A DNA stretch of 14,244 nt from Deltaproteobacteria bacterium (GTDB taxonomy: Bacteria; Desulfobacterota; Desulfobacteria; Desulfobacterales; Desulfatirhabdiaceae): contig JAPLJE010000276.1 of NCBI GenBank assembly GCA_026388755.1, forward strand, positions 1 through 14,244, given 5' to 3'. A program made the position numbers and the translations under genes. Below, piece by piece: positions 12,988 to 14,244 of this stretch (position 1 is its first letter; each line of letters begins with the position of its first letter). Under the pieces are notes generated by a model, which did not search any database, was not told the DNA's origin, and saw only the letters and a list, made by a program, of their open reading frames with translations.

Positions 12988-13770
12988 ATGATGGATCTGA
13001 CGCGGGTTGAGTTTGACGGTACGCAACGCAAGGTCGTTTTTCACGGCGACTGTTTTGAGATGCATGCCGTATGCAAGGCCATGTGCTGCCGCGAGTGGGA
13101 GGTGGTCATTTCCGCTGAAGAATATGCCTCCGGTTTATACGAAGCAGAAATCGTCTGCACATTAACCGACAAGGCATGTTCTAACGCATCTCTGCAATGC
13201 ATCAACCGCTGGTATCGGGTGGACAAGCGCGAGGATAAAAGCTGCGTCTATCTGGAGGAGAATTCCTGCCGCATCTACGCCGAGCGCCCGCGCGTGTGCC
13301 GCGATTTTCTATGTAAAGGCGGCTGGCGGCTCGATTCGGTCTTTCCCGCCAATAGTGCGCCGCCCGATTGGAAACCTCCCACCCTTACCAAAGAGACCTT
13401 TGTGGAGCGCCTGACTGAAGATATGACATTTGTATTGCATCCTCTGCTCAAGGTGCATACCGTCTTTTATCTAAAACCGCGTAATGAAATTATTTTTATC
13501 AAGGAAATGGTCGGCGTGTGCGGAAAGTTCAACACAAGGGACAGTTTTGATTCCCCGCAAATGGACGATGCCCGGTTCATGGCACTGATCGGCCTGTTTG
13601 GCAGCAAAGAGCCGCTGGGGCGAATCTACCGGCATTATTGCGCCCAAAGTACATCTCTCCTTACTCTGAAGGAGTTCTACGAGATCGTCTGGCTGTTGAA
13701 CAAGCACAACGTCGTGCTCGACAGCCGAAATTTTAAAGGGATGCTAGGCGGCATGGGCGGACTCGGTTGA
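12988..13770 (+). CDS. YkgJ-family cysteine-cluster protein (putative Fe/Zn-binding)
   Basis: A 260-residue protein of the CxxxCC-type (YkgJ, 'zinc/iron-chelating') family; molecular function unknown. The N-terminal half carries the cluster: C22-x6-C29-x3-C33-C34 (CFEMHAVCKAMCC), REWEVVISAEEYASGLY, C57, C64, C71, then the family core C86-VYLEENS-C94-RIYAERPRV-C104-RDFLC109 (CxxxxxxxCxIYxxRPxxCRxF). The C-terminal half (about 130-260) has no recognised motif and ends in a glycine-rich tail. The frame is open from 12931; ATG 12988 (or 12991, MMDL) is chosen because GGAAG lies just upstream and the added N-terminus is not family-like, so the start is moderately sure. No neighbour indicates its substrate. 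Confidence 0.85.
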   Translation: MMDLTRVEFDGTQRKVVFHGDCFEMHAVCKAMCCREWEVVISAEEYASGLYEAEIVCTLTDKACSNASLQCINRWYRVDKREDKSCVYLEENSCRIYAERPRVCRDFLCKGGWRLDSVFPANSAPPDWKPPTLTKETFVERLTEDMTFVLHPLLKVHTVFYLKPRNEIIFIKEMVGVCGKFNTRDSFDSPQMDDARFMALIGLFGSKEPLGRIYRHYCAQSTSLLTLKEFYEIVWLLNKHNVVLDSRNFKGMLGGMGGLG

Positions 13771-13837
13771 TGAAAAGGGTGGGTGGGGGTCCTGTAAAAG
13801 GATAAATGACCTACACAAAAAAGCTCAAGTCCCATGA

Positions 13838-14047
13838 AAGCCCCATGAATTCAAGAGCTGGCATGGCAAGCAGCCGCTGCTCTCGGAGTCGCATGATGGT
13901 TCACCATCGACCCTTGCTGAACATCGCCAAAGTCCGCTACGATTTGCCCTTACCGAGTATTTCCCGAGGCTCAGGGAACTGCGGGCGACCAACTCCGAGT
14001 ATCTGAACCGCTGCGCCCTGTGCTTCCATTTGTGCTCTTTCCTATGA
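13838..14047 (+). pseudogene. Possible remnant of a radical SAM/SPASM-type protein C-terminus
   Basis: In one frame (stop at 14045-14047) the DNA reads LTEYFPRLRELRATNSEYLN followed by RCALCFHLCSF. This resembles the cysteine-bearing C-terminal end of SPASM-domain radical SAM proteins (hydrophobic-P-x-L-R ... Y-x3-C-x2-C-x4-C). The frame is blocked by a stop at 13835-13837, there is no credible start, and the expected further Cys residues are missing because the frame ends. The resemblance is by eye only and could be fortuitous. No other gene is supported in 13771-14084. Confidence 0.27.
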
Positions 14048-14084
14048 AAAAATTGGGACAGCCTCACTATTAAAAGGAGAAAAA

Positions 14085-14244
14085 ATGAACCATTTTATAA
14101 AGCTGTTTATTGCCATTGCGATTGTAGGCGCTTTTTTAACCATGCCATTACTGACACCGATGCCTGCCTATGCAGACAAGCTGACTGACGCCATTGCAAA
14201 AACACCTGTTGGAACCGAAAAAGGCCAGATCGACCCCAAGGCCC
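14085..14244 (+). CDS. Secreted protein with signal peptide, N-terminal part; 3' end outside the window
   Basis: Starts at ATG 14085 with AAAAGGAG at 14072-14079. The first 53 residues are visible: a positively charged start (MNHFIK), a hydrophobic core (LFIAIAIVGAFLTMPLL) and a likely signal-peptidase I site after PMPAYA, giving a mature N-terminus DKLTDAIAKTPVGTEKGQID. No lipobox cysteine is seen. The mature part is too short to identify; a periplasmic or extracellular protein is all that can be said. Confidence 0.8.
   Translation, partial: MNHFIKLFIAIAIVGAFLTMPLLTPMPAYADKLTDAIAKTPVGTEKGQIDPKA

Noticed and set aside
1..14244. CRISPR arrays, tRNA, rRNA, IS elements, riboswitches
   Set aside because: I read both strands for repeats, clover-leaf sequences and transposase motifs and found none that could be supported.

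Overview
The window looks like chromosomal DNA of an anaerobic, probably sulfate-reducing Desulfobacterota (Desulfobacterales-like) bacterium. This is inferred from gene content, with no ribosomal or other marker gene to confirm it. The signs are a molybdopterin oxidoreductase, a four-cluster ferredoxin-type protein, an H-protein-like protein with cysteine modules, a histidine kinase with a Rossmann-like N-terminus and a cysteine-bearing PAS, an NtrC-type regulator and an archaemetzincin. There are no phage, IS, CRISPR, tRNA or rRNA signatures.

Layout: 1-1050 is the 3' part of groEL (+), with a hairpin behind it and a short helix-hairpin-helix-like gene remnant. 1473-2440 holds two tandem UspA genes (+). 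They converge at a hairpin on a minus-strand pair, 5225-2492: a molybdopterin oxidoreductase whose C-terminal domain is interrupted by a deletion plus frameshift, then an intact LamB/YcsF (PxpA-type) gene. The AT-rich region 5226-5733 carries a 17-bp tandem repeat, a long palindrome and a textbook sigma-54 -24/-12 promoter. That promoter faces a partly duplicated locus (5734-6988, +) that encodes a small cysteine protein and a larger protein with two cysteine modules fused to an H-protein-like domain. From 10434 down to 7030 (minus) runs an apparent operon: sensor kinase, sigma-54-type response regulator (broken between receiver and ATPase domains), archaemetzincin. Then come a ferredoxin-type gene (+, 11007-11519), a tandem-GAF protein (minus, 11566-12606), a YkgJ-type cysteine-cluster protein (+, 12988-13770), a possible SPASM-like remnant, and the start of a secreted protein cut by the window end.

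How it may fit together: the kinase/regulator pair is of the kind that activates sigma-54 promoters, and the one clear sigma-54 promoter seen lies in front of the cysteine-module/H-like locus, so a local regulatory circuit is plausible. The ferredoxin-type protein is the usual electron-transfer partner type for the molybdopterin enzyme, although the two genes are 5.8 kb apart.

The most noteworthy points are: (i) a cysteine module with exact spacing C-x12-C-x5-C-x2-C-x2-DQ that occurs three times within 650 bp; (ii) its fusion to an H-protein-like fold that lacks lysine at the lipoylation position; (iii) its sigma-54 promoter; (iv) at least two genes carrying internal deletions with frameshifts, which suggests either ongoing gene decay or sequence/assembly errors that need checking.
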